Shown: positions 13,032 to 25,409, counted from the first letter of the stretch. The stretch: DNA of 64,000 nucleotides from Rhipicephalus microplus (GCF_043290135.1 NC_134704.1:15778501-15842500), one strand, 5' to 3'. Numbers and translations: made by a program. Notes: generated by a model not told the origin, from the letters alone.

Positions 13032-13675
13032 ACTATATCCCCCTTTTAAGGTGTTTACTGCTGTCCAGTGTTTAGAAATCGATTATAAATCAGAAGGGAC
13101 CTGCAGATATAACGGGTATACTTAGTAAGACATGATAGGGCGCGTTATTTAAAAAAAAAAAGTGGCTTTGGGGAACCAAGACAAGCGCACTTTTCATTAA
13201 ACGATGACGCAGCACAGTCCCTCTCTGAACACGTTCAAATATCGGCGCATTGTAACTCATTATAAGGTAAATAAGTGAGGCACGTTGCGGGAACCTTATA
13301 CTATCTATGGTGTAGTTCAGCTCTTTTCTGTGTGCCTCATCGGTGTAGTGATGGTATCGGTAATTAATGCTGCTGTAACTAACGATGTGTATGATTCTAC
13401 CTGTCCTGGTGCAAAAGTTCTTGGCTCGCAGACCTTTTGTTTTGTTTGTGTTTTCGTCCCATCATCATCATCGCGAATGTGCGGTCGGCAATCGATAGCG
13501 CAACCTCTTCGGAGCACATTAAGAGGCTCCAAATTATCTTGAAAGAAATTTCGCTTGTTTTCATATTCTATACTGGTGACACTTCTAGTGAAGGCTCAGT
13601 GGTGTCGACTACAGGCGTTAAGCGCTGTCATAAGAGGAGACAGAAAATCGATGCCTCGAGGAGCCCCCGAAACGT

Positions 13676-13677
<2 letters not shown>

Positions 13678-13761
<84 letters not shown>
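13678..13761. repeat. (TA)n microsatellite
   Basis: A pure alternating TA tract of about 41 units, the longest of the three in this neighbourhood. Confidence 0.97.
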
Positions 13762-13763
<2 letters not shown>

Positions 13764-14792
13764 GTAAACGACTCCCGAAGCTCGTGGCTGTTGCTGCGCC
13801 GACTTCAAATGCCTGCTCCTGTTCGTCGTTATAGTTGTTGCAGTTCCGCGGCGGCCGCTCGCCTGTATACGAGGTTTAGCCATTAGACTCTCTCGGACAC
13901 TCGCCTAATTGGCCCATGCAGCCACTAGTAAGAGGGTGAGCGAGAGGACCGAAGTCTGCAACGTGTGCCCGCATTTGTCCATTTCGCGCGGCTGGACCAT
14001 GGCGTGTCCACTCGGGAGGCAGGCGCCCTCCTTGCGAAGTGCCTTTGTCTGATGCCTCTTGCGGCATCATTGAGCTGCGGCACGACCTCGTTGCTTATAG
14101 CGGGGCAATGTGCGCTGGCTCTGGTGCGTGGCTAAAAGTTTGGAGAAAAAAAAAATAAAATGTCTGAAGCGAAAACGCCGGGACGACCGCATTGGGCGCC
14201 TGGTGAACGTCGTGCACCTCTCGACCAACGTGAAAGCCGTTGACCTCCCGCTGGGAGCTTTTAAAAGCCGAGCGCGGTTCGCGATGCCGTTGTTTTCTCT
14301 CCCCTCAGTCATTACGATTCGAGCTGCCTTAGAGGAACGGCTTGACCGGACTCGAATCCCGCGACCGGCCGCACGGTGTCGTGGAGAGGACCCGTTCCTC
14401 TGAAGCACTCGAAACGGGGCTGGCACCTCGTGGCTTTAGTGAGGGCGACGTCCGCCAAACCTGTTGGCATGTCAATTGGTTTTTTTTTTTTTTATTGGCC
14501 ACGAGTTTAGCGTTGTGGCCATGCTCCAGTTGCTGCGTGAACGTCGTTGCCGTTAACGTCTTCAAAATTAGGCACGACAGCTCCCAGTAGCGCCATCATT
14601 GTGTTTACGAATGGGCAGTCGAGTCCACGCATGACGTAAGAACGGGGATCATTTGAAGTGTGCCTCTACTGTTCAGCACAGATTTGCACGTGACTTTGTC
14701 ACGTGTAGCGAACACAAACTCACCGTGGGAGGTTGAAGAGTGAGAATACCTGTAATAAAGTTGCTTACGAAATGGTATTGTAAAGATTGATA

Positions 14793-14857
14793 TTACGTAA
14801 AGTTCTTTTTACGTAAAGTTTTTACGTTCATATTACGTAAAGTTTGATATTACGTCA
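14793..14857. promoter_or_regulatory. Cluster of TTACGTAA palindromes
   Basis: TTACGTAA occurs at 14793-14800, 14809-14816 and 14833-14840, with the variants TTTACGTTCA (about 14821) and TTACGTCA (14850-14857). Most are followed by AGTT, so this is a degenerate tandem repeat with units of about 12-24 bp. TTACGTAA is the known binding palindrome of PAR/E4BP4-type bZIP factors (vrille and Pdp1 in flies). Regulatory function is inference; a simple tandem repeat is the alternative. Confidence 0.35.
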
Positions 14858-17800
14858 ATTATCTTTTCAGTATCTATCAGTTTATGCGTGCATCCGGGCG
14901 CGGGACCACGCATCTTTTTTTTTTATTCGTGAGTAGGTCAACCGCTGTGACTTTCAAGGAATCTGTTCGTGTGTGTTCGCGCGCGCTTGTTTGTTTCCCT
15001 GATGTCTGCATTCTTGCATGCAATTATTGGTGCAAGTCTGTTGTATACACTTCGAAAGACACGTCACGACCAACTTAACGCATTCATCAAGGACGTGAGC
15101 TGACTGCTGACGCTGCAATAACGCGTAAAAGTTGCGCTGTGCAACCATACGCGATATAACAATGCAAATTGGCACTATATATATAAGGCCTCCCGCAAAC
15201 GTTGATGCAGGATTCGCCCATTCATACGTTTGTTTGTAGGAATTCGGTGTCACGCGCTGAATCTTAGCTGCTTGCCCCCTTTTTTTTCATCGCACAGAGA
15301 CGCCTCCTGCTATGTCATTTGCTCCTTCTTCTTCCCCCCCCCCCCCCCCCCTTGTCACATTCTGGCATGCAGCGCCTGCTTTCCGTACGTATACATTCTT
15401 CCTGGCTCGCGTGGCGGGAGCATTTTCCTGGCTGTGCAAACGCAGGCACGCGGCACACTTGGTTGGAAAGCGCACGGCGGCCGACGAATGCGCCACGGCC
15501 TTTGCTGCACTGAAGGAAAGGAGAGCGTGCTTGGCCATAAGCGTGTATGAATGAGTCAGAAGGACAGCGACTTCCTCGTTGACACAGGCGCGCTTCGCCG
15601 GACTGCGTCGATCCGCCACTGCGGCGTGCCGTTCGTCTGCCCAACACGGAGAACCTGTGCGTCCAAAGCGCGAACCCTCGCAGGCCCGCTTCTCTGGCTC
15701 AGTTTCGCTTTTTTCTGTTAAGCTTTCTTTCTTTCCACTTAACTTGCATTTAAGGACATGGCGCGGTGACAAGGTGCGACTTTCAACGAAGTCTTTCAAC
15801 GTAAACGAGGTGATTGTTCACATCTCTTTAACTTGGTAACTGTGCAGGCAGAGAACATCGGCAGCGATGGCTCCTTCGATTGCCTCAAGAGGGATTGTCA
15901 AAAGAAAAGTTCAAAAGAAAAAAACGAATTGAAATGCAATCAGTTGGCGGATGCTTTCTTCCTTCCCGCAAATCGCCGTCGGTGCGACAGTTTTTAGAAG
16001 CATCGCGGAGACCCTGGAAGTTTAATTCGAAGCACAAATATGTCGATTGGTGTTAAGGGTTGGCAGAAACAGGGCGACATTCGGAATGTCTTGACCGTTT
16101 CATTTCCAAGTAAACACAATGTTAGAGCAACGTTATAGGAGCAAACGCGCACTTGGCTGTTCTTTTTTTTTTCTCGAAGTAGACGTGTACTCACGCGAAT
16201 GATACGTGTATTATAAGTTTCGCTGCATTATGTGCCCCATGGGGCGACCCCTGTTGGGAAGTGCGTGTTACCACTTCCAGAAGAGCCGGACGGCTAGGCT
16301 TCATTTTTCTTTTTATTTTTTTAGCTATAGACTGAATACACATACTGAAATGGCATGCACCAATCCTTCCTCGTCACTCTTGGCAGCCCTGTTGATCTCG
16401 ATGTTGATCAGGCCACACCTTGTATCCCAATTCACTTCTAGTGCAGGTAACCTACCAGTGACTTTCTATGCGAACCGACAGTTTGGATAACTCGGGCGTG
16501 ATTTTCTGAGCTGTGGTTCATGAGGTAAGTCGGCTGCAGTTTCAGCGTCGAAGTCTATTCATTGATTTTTTTTTCTACCCCATAGTCAGTACCAGTCAGT
16601 AATATTGTTATCAGCATTGTTAGTATTAGCGAATTCCTTCAGTGCTTCAAATGCTCTAGTAATAGTATAGCTATGATAAAAAATTATTTCGTTCCTTTCC
16701 CCGTTTTCTCGCAAAATCATACGCAGGCTCGTTTATAAGGGCACGTTTGTGAAACAAGACAACGCCCACCGAACTTACTAGGGAAAAAGTGAAGAAGGGA
16801 AAAGGGAAAAAGTGAAGAAAACAGAAATGTACACCAAAGTGCATTATTGCATGTACAGTATGAGTCTCCATCTGTTCTTGACTCTATATGCTGAGGTTTC
16901 ATGGTCCTCGTGCAGAGTTCAAACTACTATACTTTACTTAGTGTGGGAACATGGTTTCAGGGCATGCAAAGCATCTTCCATAACGCATTGTAGGGGATCT
17001 CAATAATAATCGTAGATTATTCGCTAAGTGTCGCGGTATGAAAAGCAATTGACCTGGCATAGCCGGCCATAAGAGATGAGGCACGGACCGATCCTGTCGT
17101 GACCTTTGCCCGGCGAAGGTCGATCCATAATCGAGATGGATCGACGTCGCCTCGCCAACTCGGCCGGTGTAGCAGCCTCGCGCCGAGCCTCCGCCGCTTA
17201 ATATCTCTTTATTTTGCGTGAAAAATGGCGCAGTGTATGCATATACTGCAGACACGTGCTGACTATTAACGTCCGCTGGTTTGACGATACGGAGGCTGAT
17301 TTCGCCGGCCTCCTCTTGTGCATGCACCTATTCTACATCGTGCAGTTCATACAACGAAGCGTTATATGTTATCCGTGTGCTCCACGACACGCTTTTTTCC
17401 TGTTGGCGATAGATAACGTGTTGACACAGGCTTCCCTTGAGTAAAGAAAGCTTTCTCCGTCGAATGTAAATGTTTTTCTGTATATCGATTGTGCATGTTT
17501 AAACGCGGCGTTTCTGGAAGCTGTGTGTATGTAATTTTCGTCCGCCGGTTAACACTTAGTTAGCCCTTTTTCTTCGTCTTTTTTTTTTTGGGGGGGGGGG
17601 GGGGGCTTTTCACGAAATTCTAACTGTTGTGCACAGTACTGCAGTCATTATACCTATACAGTAGTCGCATTAGAAACGAGCTGTAGCACGATGTCCCCGG
17701 TCAAGAAAGCTCCGAGGCCGCACGGCCGTCTCATCGCCTAATTAATTAGAGTACTAGACTTTGCCGCAATTACTGGCGCGTCATCATCATCCTAGTTAGG

Positions 17801-18119
17801 TATGTCGTCAAACGAAGGCCTCTATCAGAGGTCACCATCCGCCCATTTCTAACGGGAGCCGATGCCATGTTGTCTTCAAACTTGTCAATTTCATCGCACC
17901 GCCTGAGACGCCGCCATCCTAGAGTGTATATATGCTTGTCTTTCTTTGGCTCCCATTCAGTTAATCTGATAGACCGCCAGCTGCTTCATCTATAGCAACG
18001 CGTGACTTGCAAAACGCCATCTTTTTGTTCCTCTCCCAATTGGAAGGTGCACGTGAAAGTCGATGACCAACGAGGCTCGCATTTTAGTGTCTTCTTGTTT
18101 GTAAATGATGTCCATTATT
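14858..18119. other. No gene recognised
   Basis: Contains a C-run (about 15338-15351), a G-run (about 17591-17607) and a direct repeat of GGGAAAAAGTGAAGAA at about 16781-16820. Open frames at 15230-15800 overlap on both strands around the C-run and look like composition artefacts. No repeat family was recognised with confidence. Confidence 0.45.
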
Positions 18120-18310
18120 AAATCGAAAGCCTTATAGATGCCTCATCGCGGAAAGTGACCATCGGCGTCGGCAGCGCCAGCACGAGTGATGCTAAAAAGT
18201 CATCCTCACTCGATGACGTCGCCGTATGACGTCACAGATTGTCACAGTTTGCGACGTCATCATAACGTTACTAAGACGTCAGACGATGACTTCATCACTG
18301 GCATCACCGT
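18120..18310 (-). repeat. TGACG-rich dispersed repeat, copy 2
   Basis: AGATGCCTCATCGCGGAAAG at the left is the reverse of the GATGAGGCAT block seen in the + strand copies. The rest holds a dense run of GACGTC-containing sites: GATGACGTCGCC, TATGACGTCACAG, GCGACGTCATCA and AAGACGTCAGACG. It is non-coding. Confidence 0.55.
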
Positions 18311-19790
18311 TTAGTCAAAGGGGGGCCGATCGCGGAGGCAGTGAAAAGCCACGTGACGGGCAGAAAGCTTGCAGTGCCTCCGATCACGGAGTCAGTGGAA
18401 AAGCACGCTAGGCCCAGAAATATTTCGGAGGCGGGAGAGGAAGGATCAATGCATGGACTGAGAAGAAAAAAAACAGGGATTTTTCTTTTGAGTATACTTG
18501 GGCTATTGCTCGAGGGACACTGAGTTTCCGCCGGCCTCTTCGGCTAAGCACGATTGCCTTCTATCTACATTTACACGTGGACAGTCTGAAGATTTTTTTT
18601 TTCTACCTAATTCACTTGCGACTCTTGGCATGGTATTACTCCGTCAAGCCGTACAGATGGAGAGCGTTAATTTGTCAGTGAAACTTCGCTTGCGCGAATG
18701 CTCTCCAAGATCAGCCGCGGCGACTGGAAAAGAGAAGATGAGTACGAGAGGGAAGGGGGGGGGGGTGATGGAGAGAGATGTGACCGCATCGGGGTGCCTG
18801 CTTCCTCGCCGGACACCCGGTGCTCTACAGCTTCTGCCGGAATGACGCGCAAGCTGTGTTGCTCCTCCAAGGGCGCGGGCTAATTTATATTGATCGTTGC
18901 GGTCGTCGGCGCGCGGCAGCTGCTGCTTTCTCCAAGAGAGTGGCGCTCGCCGTATTAACTGCCGACTCTGCTTTCGTGTAGATGGCGCCTCCTGCGTCAC
19001 ACGAGGGCAAGGGAGGAAGGCGTATGTGTTTTCTCCTTCCAAAGCTGTGGGTCTAGTTGACATCCCCGAGCTGGCAAGTAAGCGAGGCTTGAATGAGACC
19101 AATAGCTCGGGGCTATAAGTCTTTTGTGCTCATGCGCGGTTGTCTGTAGTGTTCCAGGCCGTCGTCTACACCGTGTCTCGTGGGAACATTACCGTGCTTG
19201 CGGAAGGGGATAAATAACGAAGTGGCGCCCATTCATTCTTTGGGTGAAGATTGTTGGCAAGCTTAACTCTGTCACAGTAGAATGGAAAGTTAGGCTAGTT
19301 GGAATGCCTGCATGAAGCACACTTGTTGCTTTTAGATGGTTGAATGCCGGGAAGGAAGGGGGTTAAAAGGTACTCGAAACGCACTCGAAACTTTTCGCAG
19401 CGACAATGAGAACTCTGCAATTTTGTTCCCTCTGTACCTCTGTACAGCTCTTTCGTGAGGCGCAGCACACGCGCATAATCTCTCAGTGATATTTTTTTTC
19501 GGACTTTATTTTGTATTTGGGCACGAAGTGAAGATGAACGTAGCTCTGTGTCTCGCAAGTCAACCGAGTTTCTTCAATTTTTTTTTATTTCCTGGCAGCT
19601 GCTCTGGTTGAGTAAGCCTTATTTGTAGCGTAAAACGAATCATTTCGACATTTAAGGCGAGCTGAAGTAGAAGAGTGCCAGGTTTGATACCCCGTAATAC
19701 GGAATGAAGAACTATTTGAAAGAAGGCGAGAGTGCATGGGCAGCGTTATGCAATCGGTCGCAGAAACGGCGCTCTTTAAAAGCTGCACTC
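18311..19790. other. No gene recognised
   Basis: CG-rich DNA with a G-run at about 18756-18765. Frames on both strands overlap and lack domain character. Nothing supportable. Confidence 0.45.
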
Positions 19791-20041
19791 GTCCGCCGTG
19801 GTGGAACTGCGTGTGGTTTTAAGGTGCTCGGCCGCTGACCTGAAGGTCCCGGGTTCGATTCCGGCCGCGGCGGGCGCATTTAAGTGGAGGCGAAATTTTA
19901 GAGGCCCGTGTATATTGTGCGATGTCAGTGCACGTAAGAGAACACTAGATGGTCGAAATTTCTGGAGCCGTTCAGTACGGCGTCTCTCAATAATCATATC
20001 GTGGATTGGGGACATAAAGCCCGAGATATTATTAATAAAAG
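19791..20041 (+). mobile_element. Ruka-like SINE, near full length
   Basis: The tRNA-derived head is present. GTCCGCCGTGGTGG starts it, and GGTTCGATTCC (19852-19862) is a good pol III B box; the A box is decayed. The body carries GGAGGCGAAATTTTAGAGGC, GATGGTCGAAATTTC and GGCGTCTCTCAATAATCATA. The end is AAAGCCCGAGATATTATTAA. This is the most complete copy here and fixes the orientation of the other copies. The name Ruka, from Rhipicephalus, is recalled and not checked. Confidence 0.85.
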
Positions 20042-20310
20042 CTGCTCTAGCGCCCGAATAGATGCACATGTGTGCCAGTGATGATTGTCGCCGTGTTTCA
20101 AGAATGTTTGTCGCTTATAATTTTCTGGATTCTATTAGGTTTTGTGCACACCGTAGATAGATGCGCTTTATGCATCCTGTTGAGGGATTGCATCGAGCAT
20201 GTGCTCCCTCTTTGTTGTTTTTCAAATCCACGACGTTCGCTATTCTGTCGGCTACACCATGCGGCATTTAGGAACGCTAATTATTGGCATTCAAGTATTC
20301 CGAACTGTGC

Positions 20311-20393
20311 ATAATGCAGCTTCACCTTGTTTTCATCTTCAGCTTCCCTTACGATAATGCAGCTTAACTTTGTTTTCATCTTCAGCTCTTACG
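20311..20393. repeat. Two-copy tandem duplication, about 43 bp
   Basis: ATAATGCAGCTT...TGTTTTCATCTTCAGCT...TTACG occurs at 20311-20353 and again at 20354-20393 with a few substitutions and a 3-bp deletion. No coding context. Confidence 0.85.
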
Positions 20394-20859
20394 ACATTGA
20401 GCGTTGATGGATTCTGGCTGTCGAAGTGAGGGGGCAAAGCGGGCGCGGCGTTAGTGGGGATCCCGACACGCCTAAGTTGCTTGCCAAAAGAAGGCCTCCG
20501 TCTATCGGTCGATAGCCAGCAGCGGGCGTCTGGCGCGACCGTGAAAAGCTGCTGGAAGATGCCTGCGCCAGCCTCATACGAACGCAGGAATGCCGCTTAT
20601 AGCTAGCAAGCTTAAACCAAGGTGCTCAGGACTTGTACTCCTGAAAGAAGCATGTTCATCGGAAGAAACGAAAGCTGGGCAAATCTGTACCGATTGATAC
20701 TGCGGGCACGCGCACACTCATCAAACGTATACACGGAAGGTATATATATACCTATAGGGCAGCTTCGCATAGTGGTGTCAAACCTAATGGGCTACCTTCC
20801 TTGATTCTGTGCGGTTTCCTTTCTTTCCTTCTTTTCTTTGTTTTTATTCTTCTCTCTTT

Positions 20860-20890
<31 letters not shown>

Positions 20891-21339
20891 TCCAAATAAT
20901 TTTCGCCTTGCTATTTATTCCGCTTTCTCTCTCTCTATCTTATTTTTCTGTCGCTTGCTTTCTGTTTTTTTTTTCTATTTTTATACGTTGTTTTGCCTGC
21001 CTTACGCCGAGCGACAACAGCGGTACAGTGCAACAGCGTGCGACTGTCCGGGCCCCTGAAGTATGCTCTCCGCACTTAATAATCAAGGCGTTCGAAGAAC
21101 TAGAGGAAGAACACTTCTAATAAGAGCGTGCTCTCAATGTGGTATGCAGATGATTATATGCTATGCGTGCTTTCGCCTGCCTTACGCCGAGGGTGCCTCT
21201 AAAGCCGTGCCTCTAAAGTGCGCCGCGCCTAAAATTGGGGCACGTATACTGCAGTATATAGCATTGCGATTTTTGCTTTTACTGCGAAAACCCTTTTTTT
21301 TACAGTGGTGAAACTAACGAACCTTCAGTGTTGGTAGCT

Positions 21340-21510
21340 GATTGATTGATGTGTGGGGTTTAACATCGCCCAAAACCACCATATATGATGATTACAGACA
21401 CCGTAGTGCACCCAAATCTGAGCACATGGGCCCTATACAGCATTTTCGCCTCCATTGAAAAAGCGGCTGCCGCAGCCTGAATTCGATCCCTCGACCTCCG
21501 GGTTCAGTGT
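21340..21510 (-). mobile_element. Ruka-like SINE with internal deletion
   Basis: The element starts with GATTGATTGATGTGTGGGGTT, the tail seen on the minus strand. CCAAAACCACCATATATGAT, CACCCAAATCTGAGCACATG and the head GAATTCGATCCCTCGACCTC (reverse of the B box region) follow. About 50 bp between the CCGTAGTG and CACCCAAAT blocks is missing relative to the consensus implied by the other copies. Confidence 0.8.
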
Positions 21511-22293
21511 TGTTAAAAGACGGCAGAAAAAACTTCAGCAGACCTGCGGGCTTTTCATCATTCCCGCTCTGCATTGAACCGCTTGCAAAGCAACGGGTGG
21601 GTCTGCTTGGTGCACGCTCATGTTGAAGGTGGGAGTTGGTATAGTTTCACTGATTGTTCTTTCATCGTTCTTTCATTCATTGTTTCTTCATTCGTTGGAC
21701 GGGAACGCGTTACTTACGCTTCGTCGCGTTCTCGGTAGAGGTGAGAGCTTCCAACTTGTGTTTAAATCTACTAATCCATTCCTCGTCTATTCTTAATCTG
21801 CTTTTTTTTTTTCGCTTTGCCGCACTCTCAAAAGGTCTGCAGAGCACATCGCCACCCGTTTTTTTTTTTTTCACCATTTTTCAGAACTGCTGAAGAATCG
21901 AGTGCCGCAGATTTCTCCATTTATATTCATAGAAAATTCTGAAACTGGTAGCAACCAGCAAGCAGGAAGAGCGGCCTCGATCAGTCTGCCGGTGGGGGTT
22001 CCACATTGCGCTGCGTATAAAAAGAAAAAAATTATATGAAGGAAGGCATGAAATGAGCATGGGAAACGTTTCGCAAACACGAAAGCGCACCGGCAATGTT
22101 TCCTTTGAGAGTGTTAGCATTTATATGGTGACTCATTTAATCTGTGGTGCATTTCTATGGTGACTTATCAATCTGTCACATGACACTGCTACGTGTGTTT
22201 TTTATTTTTATGCATTCTGGTGTCACTCGCAAGGACTGTATAAGCTACGCTTGGTGCAGAGGTGTGGCAGCTTGGGCCAGTTGGTATGACTTC

Positions 22294-22407
22294 ATGATAG
22301 TTATAGCGCGAGAGCAGAACGAACACACAGAGACAAGAAGGACACGAGCGCTCGTGTCCTTCTTGTGTGAGTGTGTGTTTGTTCTGTTATAGCGCTATAA
22401 CTATCAT
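22294..22407. repeat. Palindromic foldback element
   Basis: The ends ATGATAGTTATAGCGC and GCGCTATAACTATCAT are complementary. The core 22335-22364 is a perfect 30-bp palindrome (AAGAAGGACACGAGC and its complement, no loop). A CA/GT-rich segment lies within the arms. There is no coding capacity. The whole could extrude as a cruciform and fits a foldback or MITE-like tick repeat. Confidence 0.8.
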
Positions 22408-22493
22408 TATTGGTGTAGAGACCGAGCACCATTCTTTGAGGAACACGACCTCGGGACAATACGCTATGAAAATATAAATATATAAAAAAAAAG

Positions 22494-22508
22494 GGGGGGG
22501 GGGGGGGG
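22494..22508. repeat. Poly-G run
   Basis: A run of about 15 G preceded by nine A. Similar G or C runs of at least about 13 bases occur near 1434, 2670, 5247, 15338, 17591, 29101 and 60720. Confidence 0.8.
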
Positions 22509-23349
22509 CTCGCATGGCCATTCATGTATTCGTTTAAGTTGGCTGGAAGGTGAAAGACATTTTTTCCCTCTCTCTCTCTTTTGTCAGTTGCATTGATAAC
22601 CCACATTTTTTTTTTCAAGTGCGCCCATTGATACATAAGCGCATACTTGAAGTTTCAACGATGCTGCGTTGTGCTGGCTCTTTCCAATAAGATACGAGAC
22701 ATCTTCAGATACTCCGCTTTGAACCGCAGTTTTGAGGCAACATGCCGGATGTTCTGACCGTGGCGCTACAATTAAATTCAACGGTGCGTGTCGCTTCAGA
22801 ACTCTGCGACAAGTAATTAATGTCGCAGAAACTTTTACGTATACAGTGGTCGCTTAGAAAGAACAGGATATCCCACCAGCTTCGCGCACCCGTCTCAAGC
22901 GCACACTTCGAATCACCGAAATGGCTCGCTGTGTAGATTGTGTGCTCGCGCGCCTTGGAATCGTAGTGTAGTATGTAGGACCTAAATCCTTCGTAGCCGA
23001 GCGACGACTTCAACGACAGCTTTCCGTTTGCGAGAACTATTTTAGATGCGGAAGCATCTTATACTCGCGCCTTGTAGTGCGCCGTCCGCGCCGTCCGCAC
23101 CGCTTCTCGAACATTCGACAGCTGACGCGCGCGCATGCGCCGTCGCGCCGTCGCCCACTCTTCCACCATCTGTGCATCCCTTCCTCCTCTACACACCGCG
23201 CGCGCTTCACTCCTCCACCATTTGTGCATTCTTCCTCCTCTACACACCGCGTTCGACATCTACAATTCTCCTGATTCTCCAGTGGACGCGCATGTGGCGT
23301 CGCGCTTCGAGAACATTCAACAGCTGACAGTGCATGCGCCGTAGTGCTG

Positions 23350-23386
23350 TATATATACTCAAGGGCGGCGCTCGCCCGCTCAGTTG
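23350..23386 (+). promoter_or_regulatory. TATA plus initiator core promoter candidate
   Basis: TATATATA (23350-23357) lies about 30 bp upstream of TCAGTT (23380-23385), an arthropod initiator match, giving a predicted start at the A of 23382. Spacing is canonical. A 46-codon frame begins with ATG at about 23438. The surrounding 23040-23680 block looks like part of a dispersed element, so the promoter may belong to a transposable element and not to a host gene. Confidence 0.4.
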
Positions 23387-23523
23387 CCGCTCGTCGGTTG
23401 GTTTGTACGGCGCGTCGACGTCCAAGGTCGCGGTGAAATGAACTCCAACGAATCCACAAACACAATGATCAACGTCCCTTCGACCAGCGCCGCCCTTTCG
23501 CATACGTGTGTACGTGTTCACTC

Positions 23524-23671
23524 ATTTAACACCCCCTCCTACAACCACGTTAACCAATTTAGCCATCGACCCAAGTAAGTCGCAATTTAACACCCCATTT
23601 CACAACCACGTTAACCAATTTAGCCATCGACCCAAGTAAGTCGCACTTTAACACCCCGTTAACCAATTATA
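23524..23671. repeat. 61-bp tandem repeat, 2.4 copies
   Basis: Units at 23524-23584 and 23585-23645 share CAACCACGTTAACCAATTTA and GCCATCGACCCAAGTAAGTC. A third, internally deleted unit runs to about 23671. Each full unit ends with CAAGTAAGTCGC, a match to a 5' splice site, so the array would duplicate a splice donor if transcribed. Confidence 0.9.
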
Positions 23672-23879
23672 TGGTCCGCATCCTCCTCAGTGTTCCCCCG
23701 AGGGAAGCTGCGGGCAATTTTTTTCCATAAATGCGTTCGCTGTTGGCACGAACCGCTCTGGCTCTCGAGCTATGCTTGACGTACGGACAGAGACGTCAGT
23801 CGGCCAGAGAAGAAAAAGCAAAGTCTTGACTGGCGGCGCTGTTCTCGCGAATATCTGCGTTCATCGCGCTGGGCGCGGG

Positions 23880-24680
23880 TGAAGTCGCTCTGTCCTCCTT
23901 CACTTGGTCCGCATCGTTTCGAGCATCTCGTCGGCTGCGCCGTTGGCGAGGAGCGGAAGCTCGCGCTCGGCTCTTCATATCGGTCGCAGAGGAAAAGGGA
24001 GCGCAGGGAGCTCGGCTGGCGTTCTGAAGCGGGGCGGCAGGCAGCGATTCGCTCCCGAGAGTTGTTCTTGCCCGCTGCAGGCGCGTGCTTTTTTTTTTTT
24101 TCCCCTCGGCGAAATCCCATTGTGACGAGTGTCTTCCCGAGAGGAGGCAACGAGAAAGGAAGCGTCTCGAAGGAGCACGGCGCGCCTGCCGCCCTGCAGA
24201 GTGGCTTCTTTTCATTAGCGAGCGAGGATGGTTTGTGCCAGCTTCTCCGATGCTCACTCTTGTTCTTTTCGAGTGAGCACACGACAGCCGCCCAGAACAT
24301 CTCCTTATGCTCAGCTTTAATAAGCAGCAACAGCACGAGCCCAGCAGAGCGAGGCAAAGATTGACGAAAGAGAGTAGAACACGGGTCGGCAGCGAGACAT
24401 TCGTGGTGCCGCTGTCGTCTCTTCGTCTCAGCAGGGGAGGTCCTTTCCGTCTTCCGATGCGGCCGCGACTGGGAAATTTAATTTGGAGCTGCCGCCGCAG
24501 GAGGAGCGCGCTTTTGAGGCCGGACACGCCGCCAGGGTGGTGCCGGCGTGTACTCTCAGCCGCGCGCGCGCTCTTTCCGTTATCTCTGCGCTGATCTCGA
24601 AATCTCTCCGGACCTCGCCGCTACAGTTTCCTTCGGAGGAGTTCCGCTTTGTCATTGTCCGTGATTCGCCTTAACGACTA
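23880..24680. other. CpG-dense segment
   Basis: This stretch is clearly richer in CG dinucleotides than its surroundings (for example 24470-24620). It carries overlapping long open frames on both strands, including about 243 codons on the minus strand, that consist of Arg, Ser, Leu and Ala and have no domain. I read it as a possible promoter or 5' UTR region, not as coding. No TATA box was found inside it. Confidence 0.35.
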
Positions 24681-25409
24681 GCTGCGCGCTTGTCTTTCCC
24701 TTCTCTCGCATTCTCGTTCCTCGTTGCGTCGCCTTCACGACGCGTTCTCTTTAGTTTGTCGACAAGGGATGTTGCAGACTGAGCAGTGCCGTATCGGTCC
24801 TTCATCTTCTTCCTAATAGTAATCCTTTGTGATGTAATTTTGCCTGCATCCCATCTCACCCGTTTAGACGCGCTTTACCAATAAGTACGTCTGCTTGCAG
24901 CCAGTCCATGTTTTATGTGTCACGCCGATCTATGCCTTTGGTGCGACCAAGGTAGCAGTGCCGCGTGCAAAAGTAAATTAATTTGACAATAATAATGAGT
25001 GGCATTTTTTGAGGGACTTTAAATAAGGTTTTTCGTGCCGTAGCGTAACACTTAGGTGCTCATATTTTATTTTTGTGAAATCTCTCGACAAGTATAACAC
25101 GTCGGTGTGACCTCTTCTTGCTAAAAAACAGCCAACCTGTGCATAACTTTTTTTCTTTTTTTGCAGTATACGTTCTCGTGGTTTTTCATTTCGTCTGTCC
25201 AGTCTTTTCTCGACTTGACACGACTCTGCGATGGCACTTAATTAGTGTAGCGTCTCTCGCTCGTTCCCCGCGTCCTCAAGAAGCGCTTGAGAGGCGTCGC
25301 AGCGCAAAATGCAGAGCGAGAATTGTCGCCCGTACCTAATTATATTGTCCTTTCCGACGTTCATCGGAGTTTTTTTCTTGTTCTCTTACCGTGCCTCGCA
25401 CTTCGCTAA

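Noticed and set aside
23770..24527. Minus-strand frames of 195 and 243 codons
   Set aside because: They overlap each other and a + strand frame in CpG-dense DNA, have an Arg/Ser/Ala composition and show no domain or splice logic.
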